Notes: generated from the letters alone by a model not told the origin. A stretch of 64,000 bases of DNA from Dryococelus australis (GCA_029891345.1 CM056997.1:214311212-214375211), one strand, 5' to 3'; shown: positions 1 to 13,338, numbered from the stretch's first letter. Program-made: numbers and translations.

Positions 1-77
1 AGAAACTAAAAAAGTAGCTTATGTGTTTAATATATAAATTCATAAGAAATACCACATTTATCATTTGAGAGTTGAAG

Positions 78-135
78 GTAAGTGGTTAGGGTCGTAAACT
101 TGCAACTTATTAACTCGGGTTCAAGCCTTGCTAAG
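78..135 (+). tRNA. tRNA-like A-box/B-box pair, weak
   Basis: TAAGTGGTTAGGGTCG resembles an A box and GGGTTCAAGCCTTG a B box, 50 bases apart. The acceptor stem is not convincing. Probably a SINE head or chance. Confidence 0.2.
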
Positions 136-530
136 TATAAAAATTTCAAATTTTTTTAAATATCTTCTTTATGCACAGTAGAACACCCACATAATGAGAA
201 TTAAAATAAAAAATATATTAATAATTATGTAAACTATAAGCACAGAAAATTAACTAGGGAATCAACGGAGAGGTTCTATGAATTTTAAGAAAAGTTCGTT
301 TTTGAAAATCAACGTGTCCGTAAATTTACTGACAGTTTATGGACACCTCTGGATAAATTTTTACCAGCACTTTTCCGTAAAATGAAGGTAATTTTTTTTT
401 AACGGTGTACGAACCTTCTGAGGTGCCGTTAAATTGAAAGATCAAGCATTAAATTAACTCTACTTTACTTCTCCTCAGTCAATACGTCCGAGAGATTAAT
501 TCTAAGCCTCAATGGAAAAGAACAATAATA

Positions 531-1260
531 ATGTTACGCGCTGACGCTCGCACTAGACGCGAGCTCCATGCGGGATCCGGCTCTATTAGGGGTGACTCAC
601 CTCAATCCTCCCCTCAGCTAAGTCGGTCTGCCCCGTTGCTCGGCCGGCAGCCGGGGAATGATTGACAGCGGCAACCAGGCTGGCGTCACAGTCCCTCCTT
701 TCCCCTGTCGGAGGAGTCGACGACATTAGGGGATGCGCAAGAATATTCTGGGAAGGAGGACATTTCTGGGCGATGGTCTACGATACTATAAATATTGCAC
801 CGACAAAGGGTTGGCGGTCACTCTGCGGAGGCCAACTGGCTGAGTGCAGTAATAGAGCGATGCGTGGTGTAACGAGAGACATCTCCGAAGGGGTAGAACG
901 AGGACGGGAGATTACGAGGCGAAGGCGGACGATGTGTTTATGTTGCGAATGGACGAGAGGGCGTGATACTCGACGAGTGAAGGCTACTGTACATGAAGGT
1001 GCTCGGAGAACTCTAGAATACTACGGATTGGTGGTACCTGGACTAAACTGCGGTAGGACTGAATGAACATGTCATACGGATTCTACTGTAAATTTTATAA
1101 CTGTCAAATACGGACATATATTTTGTAAAATATTTGAATATGTTTTGATACTCTGTATATTGAGGTTGATTTTTAATTGTTTAATTACATATATTTATTT
1201 GAGGTATAGGTTAATTCTATTGGTTGAATTTATTAATTCTAATCAGTAAGTGATATCAAT
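531..1260 (+). mobile_element. Solo LTR of the gypsy family (copy A)
   Basis: It begins TGTTACGCGCTGACG, contains GAGCTCCATGCGGG, GGGGAATGATTGACAG, a TATA box (CTATAAATATTG near 786) and a GC-rich first half followed by an AT-rich tail. The same order is found at 38569 (+) and 41270 (-), and the first part at 23072 (-). The apparent 134-residue ORF at 662-1066 is inside the LTR and has no support as a gene. The right edge is not sharply defined. Confidence 0.65.
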
Positions 1261-2207
1261 TTATTGATAGATGTTGTGTCGAGAGAGTTCTACAGAGCGT
1301 GCCAGATGCCAATGACACATGGGAAACTAACAGACATTTGTTTTCCACCTTGGTACCGAATTGTAACGCTACTTATGCATGACGAAGTGGATATCTCACT
1401 TTCTAGAGACCGTGTTTCTTAGCTGTTCTCTTTGTAAATGCTATCGTATCACGAAGTCACTGTAATCAATATAGTTTAATTTAATTGTTCTATTTTTATA
1501 AGTGCTTGCTTTATCCGAAAAGAAAATTTGCTGTTTACCTGCTCAGCTGTGTTGTCTTTTATTCATCTGACACTTAAATTGCGGGAATGCATCTTGGGAT
1601 ATTTTTATAATAAACTTAGCAAGCGTAGATCGCTGCAAAGAAAATACGAGAAAGATGATCACTTATTTTAAGAATACCTAGGCTCATAGGACTTTTTCCT
1701 CGTGTTTATTGTTGCGTTTTTTACATTTATCAATTTAGTGTGTAACTAGTGGCTCATGGAATAAAAGTTGTTGTACCTTTTTATTATATTTTATTAAAAA
1801 TTGTATTAGAAGTTGTTACTAGCATAGTTTTTATTGAGATATTAAACAAATGATATATTAACAAATCCTGGACTGTTCTAAACTAATAACATACATAACG
1901 TGCAGCGTATTTTCCGATATTATTATTTCTTGGAATGACAATATATGTTTTTGGCGGCACACCTAAAGGAAAACATTCTGAATGTGGCACAAATAATAAA
2001 AAATTACTGGCCACCTGGTTACTAGCATTTCAAGAAACTTCTTGGTTTAAAGACATGCAACATTTTACGGTCTAGCCTGTGTAGTCATCGGATATTTTAA
2101 AACATTTTAAGGCCTACGCTCAAGCGTCGCCAGAACAAAGCTATTTTGAAAATGTCTCGTGTCCTTGGATATAAAAGTCACACGGACTTAGAATCACATT
2201 TCCGTTA
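1261..2207. other. AT-rich, no gene seen
   Basis: No open frame over 60 codons, RNA gene or bounded repeat seen. It probably includes diverged flank of the LTR at 531-1260. Confidence 0.6.
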
Positions 2208-2456
2208 GTGAGTGAGTGTGAAGAGATTTGGGCGGCTCTTAACAACGAGGTATTGAGAGCCGATGAGGGTGAAACGAGGTGAGTATAGAGCAGCGCGTCT
2301 GAATGGAAGGGCAGGGGAAACGGGAGATCCCCGGGAAATACCGCCGACCAGCACGATTCCCACGTGCGAAAATCTGGGAGCGACCCCGCCGGGAATCGAA
2401 ACCGGTTCGCCTAGGGGGAAGACAAGCAATCTGACCACTATACCACCACGGCCCAT
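2208..2456 (-). mobile_element. tRNA-derived SINE, copy 1
   Basis: On the minus strand it starts GGGCCGTGGTGGTATAGTGG (A box), has B box GGTTTCGATTCCC, and the family's 3' body (CACCCTCATCGGCTCTCAAT, then GTTAAGAGCCGCCC). It ends at AAATCTCTTCACACTCACTC without a poly(A) tail. Confidence 0.85.
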
Positions 2457-3263
2457 AATTCCGTTAGTTTTTAACAGAGTCTTACGAGTAGATTATAGAA
2501 CAACGAAAATAATTTTTCTGGCTACAAAAACGACTTTCATCTTATGATCGATCACTCAAGAGGACATCTGACTGACGCAAAATCAACTTAGCATCCCATT
2601 AGCTGATTACAAGACAATACACTAATAAGCGCTGAGCTTCACAGAACTTAACGATGCAAATGTGAAACGACCACTTGTTCAGCCAACTATAGCAGTACAA
2701 GTCAACAAAATGGCGTCACTAACCTGCAACGTGTCGGAATGCCGTTCACCAATCAGCGCCGGGTAAAACCTACTTGCTAGCCGCAGTTCAGCGAATAAGG
2801 AACTTTACACGTACGACAGCAGCCAATCAGATGCAAGGTCTATAACCGCAGCCTCGCTTAGTCAATGAAAGAATGTGCATATCCGCGCCACAGCAACAGC
2901 CACGCCACTATGCCTCTGTTTACTGTATGCCACGGACCACCGCAGTTTGAGAACCTCTGGTAGGGACAAGAACATTTCGCGTTTTGTAATACCTGTAAGT
3001 TAGACTCCACGATCTTATGATACCCCAGCCTCAGCTTATTGTTCATTGGCTGCTGACCAAGTGTGAAGCCAGTAGCACCTCGGACCAGACGGCACAGGAT
3101 TCGGTGATTGTTTCCTCGCAAGTCCGTTATTAGCTCAAAGTTCACTTGAGCGTGTCTAATAAATTGTGAGACAATAGTACTGCAAACATAACAGAAATAC
3201 ACGGGTGCTTGAAGTCTAGCTTGTCCTAAATGAATTCGCGAAATTATCCTGTCCCTGGCCATT

Positions 3264-3525
3264 TGGGGGGCCACGGTGGCTGAGCGATTAGCACGCTCGC
3301 CTCCCACCAAGGCGAACCGGGTTCAATCCCCGGCCGGGTCACCGGATTATCGCAAGTGGTAATCGTGCCGGACGATGCCATTGGTCGGCGGGTTTTCTCG
3401 GGAATCTACCGCCCCCCCCCCGGCCGCTTCATTCCGGCGCCACTCCATATTCGCTTCAATCACCCTCATCGGCTCCCAAGACCTTGCAATTAAGAGCCGC
3501 CCAAATCTCTTCACTCACCCTAACC
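3264..3525 (+). mobile_element. tRNA-derived SINE, copy 2
   Basis: It starts GGGGCCACGGTGGCTGAGCG with B box GGGTTCAATCCCCGG and ends in AAGAGCCGCCCAAATCTCTT. CCATTTG occurs just before the start and just after the end, a likely target duplication. A run of C near 3411 expands the middle. Confidence 0.88.
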
Positions 3526-3535
3526 ATTTGATAGA

Positions 3536-3790
3536 GCCCCAAGTATTTCGCAAATTTATTCTGCGGCGACGTAGACTTCAGAGACTTGGTCATTTCTCCT
3601 TCCATTGTGATTGGAAGGCAGTTGTTTAGACAAGCCCCGTTTAACTGCGAGCCAGTAATGATCAGGGAGCCGTAATGAGTTCCGAGCAGTGCTGCTGCAG
3701 CAACCAATAAGCAAACGATAGTGTCTCGAATATATAGAGGACTGTTAAGTCTAGTCTGCTGCCAAATAAATCCGCGAAATACTCGCGGCT
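3536..3790. repeat. Inverted repeat of about 45-base arms
   Basis: AAGTATTTCGCAAATTTATT with following bases at 3540 is the imperfect complement of AAATAAATCCGCGAAATACT near 3764. The right arm also recurs near 3218-3250 (GAAGTCTAGCTTGTCC, then TTCGCGAAATTATCC). It may be a TIR element, but the ends are not fixed. Confidence 0.5.
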
Positions 3791-4159
3791 CTAGGCCATT
3801 TGTGGTGCGTTCGGTTCCCGCACACGTATATCCGCTTCCGCTCACGAGACTGGCCCACAGGTGCGCCGTCCAGGGAGTACAGCGGCAGGAGACTGTTGTC
3901 ATTTACATCGGAACTTCATTCCACTTGTTTTGTTTCGCGAGCGCTGACTTGGGCGGCGGCCGGAAGCGGAAGCCGGCGGCCGGAAAGCGGAATTCCATTC
4001 AAATGAGCCCCCGCGCTTCCCCAGAGACGAGAATGCACGCGTACGAATTTGTCATCGCCCCTTCATACCCCTCACTACCAACCCTCAACAACCGCGTGGG
4101 GTGCACGATCAAGAATTGTTATCGCTCACTTCCTATTCGGCGGCCAAGTATCCCGGGAT

Positions 4160-4213
<54 letters not shown>
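4160..4213. repeat. (TA)n microsatellite
   Basis: Nearly pure AT dinucleotide run. It creates artificial YIYI stretches in ORFs that cross it. Confidence 0.97.
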
Positions 4214-4215
<2 letters not shown>

Positions 4216-4753
4216 CGCCTGGCGTTTTTAAACAAAGACAGACTCCTCTATGTTATTCCACACGAAAATGAAAAACAAAAACGTCCGAACATTGTTCTCC
4301 ACCAAAAGTCATAATTTAACGCTTTCTGGCCCAATTTAATTTACGACTTCAGGTGTCGCAAACAAAACATTTTTGGCCGTGAATGCTGTATTCCGTTGTT
4401 ATAATTCCAGGTTACTCCTCCGTCTCATGCAAACACATAACTAAGTCTAGAATATTACGCAAAAGGGACAGCACACCGCATTCGTACACACTCACTTTAG
4501 TGGAATATTGCATAAGATCTATTTCTTACAAGGTATTACCAATTGGCCAATTTTATCCCTGTTTTCTATTCATGCCAGTTATAAAATAAATATAATTAAT
4601 GGACAACATATGGGTAGAGATGGTGGAAAATCGCGAAAATTATTTTGCTTAACATATATTTTATAATACTCTAACTAGTTTATTCTTTCATGGTGGGATG
4701 AACAAGGTTTACGGTTCGGTCAAGTAGTTTGCAGACCAATCGCGAACGTTCTA

Positions 4754-5129
4754 CTTTATAGTATCATAATCCTCACTGGTTCAATGAAAAGTGGTAGTAT
4801 CTTTATAGTATCATAATCCTCACTGGTCCAATGAAAAGTGGTAGTAACTTTATAGTATCATAATCCTCACTGGTTCAATGAAAAGTGGTAGTATCTTTAT
4901 AGTATCATAATCCTCACTGGTTCAATGAAAAGTGGTAGTATCTTTATAGTATCATAATCCTCACTGGTCCAATGAAAAGTGGTAGTATCTTTATAGTATC
5001 ATAATCCTCACTGGTTCAATGAAAAGTGGTAGTATCTTTATAGTATCATAATCCTCACTGGTTCAATGAAAAGTGGTAGTATCTTTATAGTATCATAATC
5101 CTCACTGGTCCAATGAAAAGTGGTAGTAT
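4754..5129. repeat. 47-bp minisatellite, 8 copies
   Basis: Unit starts occur at 4754, 4801, 4848, 4895, 4942, 4989, 5036 and 5083, exactly 47 bases apart, beginning CTTTATAGTATCATAATCCT. Copies differ mainly at GGTTCAATG versus GGTCCAATG, so the array is young. Confidence 0.97.
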
Positions 5130-6369
5130 CTTCATAGATGCATGACAGTCAATAAGGAAAGAAAACTGGCTAACACGTGTACAGTATGTTGAATCCTAGC
5201 AAAATAAGGTATTAATATGTTAATGCAAGTATAAACATCTTGTGGCAAATGAGACATTTACAGCTAAGCACGCCATACATTGAGTGTTTTTTTTAAAGTT
5301 CGATCCAAAGAATGTGAAGAAACCGCAAATAGTCTATAATGTTAGCATTGGAAACCGGAACAGTAGCATTGGGCATCGACTATTGCCGTGTGCATTACCG
5401 ACTGCATTATGTACATAGTTGTGTACACTGGGACTGAATACGTTAGAACTCTCTCCTGTGCTATGTGTGTTGCCTAATGTCAGGCAACACGTTCTCTTTT
5501 CAGAGTTACGCATGGATTTCTCGAAAAACCCTTCATTCACCTACGAGTGTTCCTATATAACGCGACCTTTTTTGTTCATTTAGACGCGCTGATTAATTTG
5601 GTTGCCTTAGAAAATTGCGTAAATCTTAGGTTTACAAAATTTAATTCAATAATAAAATACCAATCCTCAATTGTGACGATGAAGGTGGATGATATTGCCA
5701 ACCATTCCTTCAGATGCGTGAGATCTGTGTTCTACATAGCACCATTCCCCGATTTGTTTTTCAATCACAAGCGGTGTATGACATTGCGAAGGAAAAACAT
5801 TTTTAAATTCAACTTATTAATTTCTCTAGAAAAAGAGTGAAATGTTATTCTCGTTTTCTTTTTTCGTAAATAATAGCCTGCCGGCATTTGTCGGCGTTAA
5901 AAAAAAAACTTGCAGTGAGAAAGAGAGAGAGAGAGAAGGCATTCACGGATAGCTGACTACTTCCCCTCGAAAACTGTCACTGCTCCTGCCTGCAAATATT
6001 TTAACGGACAGAATGACCGGAATGCGGCGAATATATTTGGTAACAACGACGGAGGGAAAGTAATTTCATGAGAATTTAAAGTTTTTGGTAATCATTTGTG
6101 AGTACTAAAACTATTTATCTTGCTCTATTTTTTTTTAATGCGCGTACAAGTGTGAGAATTAGGTGATCTGAAGAAATATTTTCTTTTCTACTTACCTCAC
6201 ATGTCGACTTGTCCGACGCATTAATACAAGGATCAGACCTATGACAATGTTAGCGCCGATCTCAACACGGAACCCACAACAAATAATCCGCGGGGCACAG
6301 TGGAGGGTGACTCTTTACAATTGGTAGAAAAATACAGAACGTCCATGCAATTAGATCGTAAGCAGGGAT

Positions 6370-6400
6370 TTTAAAAGCTCTCAGTTTACCGTGAACAGCC
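6370..6400. mobile_element. Isolated M1 terminal repeat
   Basis: The stretch ending CTCAGTTTACCGTGAACAGCC followed by TA is the right end of family M1. I found no matching left end nearby, so only one arm survives or the element is too diverged to bound. Confidence 0.5.
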
Positions 6401-6569
6401 TATACGTGCAGGTCAAACATTTCGGTTAGTTGGCGTCATCTCGTGCGGACAATGCCGGGCAAATTTACCGATGTGTTTGACTTTTGACCTTTTCAGCTCT
6501 GAGCGCGTGGACTCATGTCGGACTGTTGTCACAACACGTGTTATGTCCCTTCCCCCTCCCACAATTTAC

Positions 6570-6601
6570 ACACACGCACACACACGCGCGCGCGCGCGCG
6601 A
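6570..6601. repeat. (CA)n(CG)n simple repeat
   Basis: ACACACGCACACACACGCGC followed by pure CG dinucleotides. Confidence 0.95.
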
Positions 6602-7737
6602 ACTTTACAGTGGAGAAGTTTGCAGAGGCAGCTCTTAGCGTCAGGGTCTTCAGAGCACGTGTTGTCCATTTCATATAAGTGTTCTCAAATTTGACAGACA
6701 ATGTGACCAACCTACACACTATGTAAACAGTAAATGCTCTCGCTCCTACAGTATTGTATCAGCAGATAAACTTCTGCGGGAAACTTGTTGTTAGGTTGGC
6801 TATTTTGATGATGTCTTGGAAGAAAATAGTACTTGGAACTAAAATTCGTAATTTAAAATCTTAATTATACTTACAACAGCTATGGTTTAAATCATGTTTC
6901 TAAAGCAATTATAAATTTTTTGACTATTAGTAACGGGACTTTAAAATACATGTTCAGCATTTATGACCGAGTATGTCGACACATACGAACAGTAAACGTT
7001 TCCAGCCAATGGCTAGCCATGTTTGTGTTTCCAGCCCAGTGAAGGCAGTTGTGCGTGCGTTTTTTTCTCATCGTGTTTATTATACGAATATCTTATTGAT
7101 GTTAGAATATTTAATCGGTAGTTAATTATTTTTATTTGCTTTTTCCAAACGTAGTTGGTTATAGGTACCGTTGTAGTGCCTTTTGTGGAGTTAAATGTAA
7201 TATTAATAGGCATGTCGTTAAAATTGCTCGTTCCGCCATTTTTCTAGTCGCCTTCCATAATGAAGTGAAACGAATATAATTTCCGTATATAAGTTTAAGT
7301 TTGTTTGTATCAGGAAACGTGCGCAGTGTTGATTTTAGTGAAGTAATCTCGCAAGGATTGCCGTATAAAAACACGTGTTCAAGAGGTTACAACAGTAAGT
7401 TTGCGTGTTTTGTAAATGTATTTGTAAGCCGTTAATATAATTATTGAAATGCACGTGGTCAGGAAAATGCCGCACTTTCCACACTTTTGTAGTGAGTGAA
7501 TAATATTAGTTTGTCTACATCGTAAATTAGAGTGTATGGTTAACTTCGGTCAAGGTGTCTGCATGTATATATTGCTGCATCTGTACGGATACAAACAGCG
7601 ACTTATGTATCGCGTTTTGTATTTTCATTAAAGTTATAGTTTTCGAAGGTAAATAATTTAAATATTATTTCCATACGGGCAAAATTTTCCATTGCTCTGT
7701 CAAAGCAATATGCAACTCAAAATACCACACACTCATG

Positions 7738-8246
7738 TCGGAATCACATAACCCCGACTAACACAGCACGACACGACCAAAAACGCAACAACGACACATT
7801 TCAATGTGACTACTTGAATTTACAGCACGACCAACACCACGCTCTCTGCATTGAACATAACTATTTAGAAGGCGCTGATAGGCTGCATTAGTCTCAAAGG
7901 CGGCGAATAAGAGGAACATTTGTAATACATAATGGTGACAAATTGGTATCGCTAATGCACACAAAAGTAAAATTATTATTTTTAAGAATTAGATACGATA
8001 GTTTTCAATTTATTTTTCTTTTAAGCTGCGTATTTACCATTCCAGGGAAAGCTTTGCAATACAATTTAATTTTGCAATGTTGTGCATTCTTCTGTCGTGC
8101 CGCACGACGCGACGAAGAATAGAAATCATTTCCAATCCAAAATTGCTGGTCGGACAGAATTGGTCGGGCTTACGACAATTTATCTTGTATTTTATTGGCT
8201 GTTGGCTGTCGTGTCGTGCGCGTCGGGGCTGTGTGATTCCGGCATC
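7738..8246. mobile_element. TIR element of about 510 bp, no transposase
   Basis: The left end (TCGGAATCACATAACCCCGA, then CACGACACGACC) is repeated inverted at the right end (TCGTGTCGTGCGCGTCGGGG, then TGTGTGATTCCGG). The arms are about 40 bases long with a few mismatches. ORFs inside it are short and unsupported, so it is a MITE-like element of unassigned superfamily. Confidence 0.6.
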
Positions 8247-10089
8247 GCAAGAACATCAAAATAGTCCCGTCTCACGAAAGACGATAAACTAAAGGCCTCC
8301 CCCCCCCTCCCCACACACACACACACTGACAAATTTTTCCTTTTTCCCTGGAAATAAAATAAAGATGATACCCTAATTGGGCCAACATTTCATTGCTATG
8401 AACATTCCTCTGTGTTATTATTGGTTGAAACTCTACACTCTGGTTCTGGAAGGTTTCAAAATGTAAAGCTTACTGGCCATACAAACTTTTAAGTTGTATC
8501 ACTTAATTTTTTTTAGAACGTTTATAAAATTTGTCAAGCTTGTTACGTAGGAATACTTGTTAGCAGATTAATTTAAAGGTTTTTTCCTTTTTTTAAAGGT
8601 TGTATTCTAAAGTAACATAATGGCACGTGGGTTTCAACGTTTGAGTCTTTCATAAACGTTCTGAGCATTTTGTTTTGCAAATTACAATCGCTTATGTGTT
8701 TTTAACATACTTTGTTAAGAATATTGTAAAAGTAACGGAAGAATAATTCACATAAACAGGATTTACATTGGAAAGAAAACCTTTTGATATCAAGTAAATT
8801 ACAACATGCTTATCAGACAAAATTCTTTCAATTCAAGCACCCAATGAAAGTGCTCCAACATCACAAAGAAGTGTCTCGTGCATCAGCAGGAACTGCGACA
8901 TTGCAAAATTTATAGCTAATGAAAATTAACTTTATGATGACTTTTATCTTAGGAGCTGGAGCATCTTTTTAGTGTGTAAGTAACATGTTCGTTTGATATA
9001 TTTTTACTGTAGGTCAGTTTTGCTTTTCTAGAGCGCTTTGTAACATCTCTGAACTGAAATACAGTTTTTCATTAGGTACCCGAGAACAAGCCTAGGGCTG
9101 TATTCACAATTTTGAGGAGGGAGGTTGTGCGACTGAACTTCAGTGTAAATATCAACACTCAGTTAGTCAGAAATAAGTTTTTATTTGCAGCATGACAAAC
9201 TGAACACGTAGGTATTTTTAAAAAGTAATTAAATTATTTTGTATGTAGACCTGCAATACTTAACATTTGAGTTACTAAATGAGAGTTATTAAAATTACTG
9301 AAATTAAGTAACATTTGCTTAAATATTATTTTGGCTACCTACATACTTAAACATCCTGAGAATTATAACCACCATAAAAGTATCTGGCTGTACAGAGTTT
9401 GTTGTCATATCATACCACAAAGCTGAAGTATGAACTTTTAATGCAATAGTAGGCATAGCCTGTATGTAAGATTGTATACTGTCTTTAAAAAGAGGGTGAG
9501 GGAGAAGGTTGGTATTTCGGTATTTGTGCTTTTTTTTTTTTGGGGGGGGGGGGGCGATATTGGTATTTGGTGTTCGTGGAAACTATGCGAAATTTTTATG
9601 TTCACAAGAACTTACTTCAGGTAAGTGTGACAAGATTAGTTGTCATTCATGTATTTTGAGTGTATTCAGAAACAGTAAAATATATTTTATTCATTTCACC
9701 GTCAAAATACAATTACATTTTCGTGCATCCAGGTTACAAATTTCTTGCAAGGTAAAAAATTGTCAATTTACAGACTTATTACATGGGCTGTTAGTCATTT
9801 ACATAAAACATGTATAAACTAAAAAAAAAAAACGTTATTGTTGCCAACCTGCAACTGTTTGAACAGCCCTTCACAGCTTCGAAAAGTCATTTGGGAGGAG
9901 GCACATGCAGTTTGTTTACAAAAACAGGCAATCATATGTTGCTTGTTTACGAATACTGGCAGTCACATAGTGTTTGTTTGCAAACAGTCACCTTCAATGA
10001 CAGTTCAGCTGTGGCGGAAGGATACATAGTCACCCAGATTCCATTGGCACTACTTTCCTAGAACTGTCAAATTTGAGACCACGTATATG
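8247..10089. other. AT-rich, no gene seen
   Basis: Contains C-rich and CA-rich runs near 8296-8325 and a T/G homopolymer pair at 9531-9552. Short ORFs near 9509-10061 cross simple sequence and have no family signal. Confidence 0.55.
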
Positions 10090-10231
10090 AAATTGACAAT
10101 AAGGGTGAAGAGAGGGGAGTATGGGTGAGGATCGGAATGCAAGGAGTTCCCAGAGAAAACCCGCAGACCAGCGGCAGCGTCCGGCCGTCTCGCCTTGGTG
10201 GTCGGCGAGTACTCTCGACCGCGGCTCCTAC
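10090..10231 (-). mobile_element. tRNA-derived SINE, internally deleted copy
   Basis: The minus strand retains the 5' tRNA part (TAGGAGCCGCGGTCGAGAGT) and the 3' body (TCATTCCGATCC-like GCATTCCGATCCTCACCCAT) but lacks the B-box-containing centre. It is short and diverged. Confidence 0.5.
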
Positions 10232-12930
10232 AGAGTGTGTGAGGGTTGTGAAGCAAGAGTACGCCTCAAGGTCACATCCGGCCATAAGGATCATCGTGAC
10301 AGCGATAGAAATAGCATATATAAGCAACGCGTATGTTTTATTTCCTTTGGATTTTAAGCTTCTACCATATAGTTTTAATACAGCAATCTATTTAGACAAG
10401 ATACGGCATTGTCGCTATAGTTTAAACACTGTTTTACACAAGAATACATATCTTATACACAGGCCGGCTACTTACAGCGATTTTTTGCTGATTTTGACAC
10501 TTTTCGACAATCACATTTATGTTTCAGTAAGAAAATACATTGGTAACAAAATATCGACTTTCATTCCTGCCCTAAAAAATAAATTACGTTTGAATATTTC
10601 ATAGTTAAAAAAAAAAAAAATACAATTTTTGAGAATGAGACCCAAGTGACAACTAGGGAAACCCTCCAGTGTGCAGCGCGTATTAATCATATTTCTCTCT
10701 CGCAACAGCTTAAATCGTAAATTAAAGAGGTTCTAAAAGGGTTTAAAAAAAGTCCACATAACTACAGACATGGTACCATTTTCGATTTCGTTTAGTAGCA
10801 AGCAAGCATCTGACACTTTGGGAACTACGCTCGAGCTTGAGAAACACTACATCGTCCATAAACAAAAATTCTTCAATAAATGAGAGACGTTATTGATAGA
10901 GACACAGAAATTTCACGGATTAATTTGGCAACAAGCTAGATTCCACATACTGTTGTGAGTAGAATGAGAAAGGGGAGTTTGGTGCAAGGGCTTGGGGGGC
11001 ACGAAGCATCGGAGATATTCATGCTCTATCCTTCCGGTCGGCTGGCGGCCATCTTGTTCACCATGTTGGATGTGGGTGACCTTGAACTTTACGTTTGACC
11101 TCGGCTCAGTGACCTTTAACCTTTATAAGACAAAAGTAAAAAAAAATGCCAACAAATTCTATAAAAAATTCAGAAATTAAATTTTTTTTAGAAATATATT
11201 AAATAATTTATAAAAATTATTTAAAAATTTATCTAATATTTATTATTAAAATTATTTTTAAAATTTAAAAAAATATAATGTAAAAGTTAATTTTAAAAAC
11301 CTACATATCTGGAGATTCCCTCCAGTACCACGTCCAGCAGACGTCTAACCCTCTACAATCAATCACATTATATTAACACTCCCTCCTCTAACTCTACACT
11401 TTTGCTCATTCTGTTGAAAACTGGTAGTTTTGATCGTCAGTGCCTTGAAATAAAAACAAACCATAGCCCGCTTCCTGCACATTCTCACATACATTGTATC
11501 TAAAATAGACACAATCGATTGTGTACACCACTGAGTCAATAAGTCTTTCAAAAAAGCAGGAGGGACTATAAAAGAAAATAACACTCACATTACTATGTAT
11601 ACAATAATTTAATTTAATTGCTTATTATATACATTCTATATTTCTAACTATTTAGTAGATTCGATCCTTACATTTCTCATATATTTGCAGATCATTGATA
11701 GTAGCCAACATTCTCATATAATATAATCCCGATCTTTCCGTTCATCGATGATTGAAGCTATCTCAACAATGTGTAAGTAATTCCCGCATTTTTACAATTC
11801 AATGAAATGTCTGAGTCTATTAACAAGTTCAATCGGGTCTTCGGTAAATATGTAATAAGCGTTCTAGACTCCTTCTGCCTTCTCCACGCGGCTTGTAGAA
11901 GAAAATTCGTAGGTGAACTGTGTGGGAACGTTGATAGAATCATCATCTTTCTCATCAGATATGTCAACACTGTCGTCATAGTCATCATTCATGAATGCTG
12001 CCAATAACTTTTTATTTTATTTTTAAAGGTTTTTGCGTCTTTCGAAAGTTTTCTTATGACATGTGAAGTGTTTTTGCACCTGCAAAGATAATATTGACAA
12101 CTCTACGAATTTTTTGTAGTTATTGTTCAAATTTTGTTTATATATTGAGGTTCGTACCTTAAAAATATTTCTTAAATCGTGGAATCTTTTTAATACACAA
12201 GGAGTTTCTAAGTGGTTTTCCAGGAATTCCCTTGAGTTTTAAATGTCTTCTGAAAGTTTTTGTTTCTATAAATTGCATTTTGGTTTTCGTGATTTCTCAT
12301 AGTTCTGAATTCAATTTTATTTTTATGATTAGAAATTTTTTTATATTTGTGGGTTTCCTGTAACATTATAATATATTGATATATTATTTTTTGCATTTTG
12401 TGACTTGAACAGCGGTAATATGGCATCATGATTTTTATGGCTTTTCTGGGGCATGCAGCTGGGTAAGGGACTTTGACATGTGAATGCGTGTCGGATATCA
12501 CTAATGGGTGCCGATTCTAAGAAGTGTTTGTGTACCTAGTAGTCACAAAGAAGTTTTTTTCTTTTCGTTAAATATGCATACTCTTTCGCATATTCAAATA
12601 ATATATAATGTGTTGCATGTTGCAGGGTTGCACCATTACGACGCCAATATCTAGCACCATTGAGTGGCGGACATTGCCGTTCTCTTCGTGACTCCGGCAA
12701 CGATGAATCTCTACAGAGACCAGCTGTGCCGATCGCCGTGGCCGCCATGACAGCCTTAGGACTCAACTTAAGGTGGGATAAACCCAGTTATGTAGTGGCA
12801 CAATTTAGGCAGGTAATAATGTTTGATTTAAAATAGCTCCCCTGATTAACACAGCTCGTATTGCAATTGTAATATTTCGTTAATCAGAATAATAATCCGG
12901 CTCTATTCAAGATATTCTAATGTCATTCAA
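10232..12930. other. No convincing gene
   Basis: Around 11060-11125 the sequence GGTGACCTTGAACTTTACG and GTGACCTTTAACCTTTATA resembles inverted AGGTCA words of the array at 14060. The rest is AT-rich with short unsupported ORFs. Confidence 0.5.
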
Positions 12931-13086
12931 CGCCTTACTCCACCACTAGCTACAGTCCCTACCACGATTCACAACCATAAAGCCCCTAACACTTCTTGTG
13001 TAAAGTGGACCACAAATCGGCTTTATAACAAAGGTTTCGTCTACTGGAACCTAGAAAGTGATGTCGCCAATACCTCCTGCTACATC

Positions 13087-13326
13087 AGGGACCACGGTGG
13101 CTGAGTGATTAGCACGATCGCCTCACACTAAGGTGAACCGGGTTCAATCCCCGGCCGGGTCACCGGATTTTTGCAAGTGGGAATCGTGCCGGACCATATC
13201 TCAGGGATCTTCCGTTTCCCCCGCCCCTTCATTCCAGGGCCGCTCCATATTCACTTCAATCACCCTCATCGGCTCTCAAGACCACGCTGTTAAGAGCCAC
13301 CCAAATCTCTTCACTTCATTTCACTT
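13087..13326 (+). mobile_element. tRNA-derived SINE, copy with 11-bp target duplication
   Basis: The element starts AGGGACCACGGTGGCTGAGT, has B box GGGTTCAATCCCCGG and ends CAAATCTCTTCACTTCATTT. It is flanked by perfect 11-base repeats CCTGCTACATC (13076-13086 and 13327-13337). This fixes the full SINE length at 240 bases and shows L1/RTE-like target-primed insertion. Confidence 0.93.
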
Positions 13327-13338
13327 CCTGCTACATCG

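Larger units (their letters stand above)
5141..7737. other. No convincing gene; scattered short ORFs
   Basis: Contains short ORFs without family signal, a GA-rich tract near 5918, the CA/CG repeat at 6570 and the isolated M1 end at 6370-6400. Confidence 0.55.

Noticed and set aside
662..1066. 134-codon ORF
   Set aside because: It lies entirely inside the gypsy-family LTR, and homologous LTR copies at 38569 and 41270 do not keep the frame.
2263..2547. ORFs over the SINE on both strands
   Set aside because: They are translations of tRNA-derived SINE sequence, and similar false ORFs recur at other SINE copies.
4721..5150. Possible CRISPR-like array
   Set aside because: The units are contiguous 47-bp tandem copies without spacers, and the surrounding genome is eukaryotic in character.
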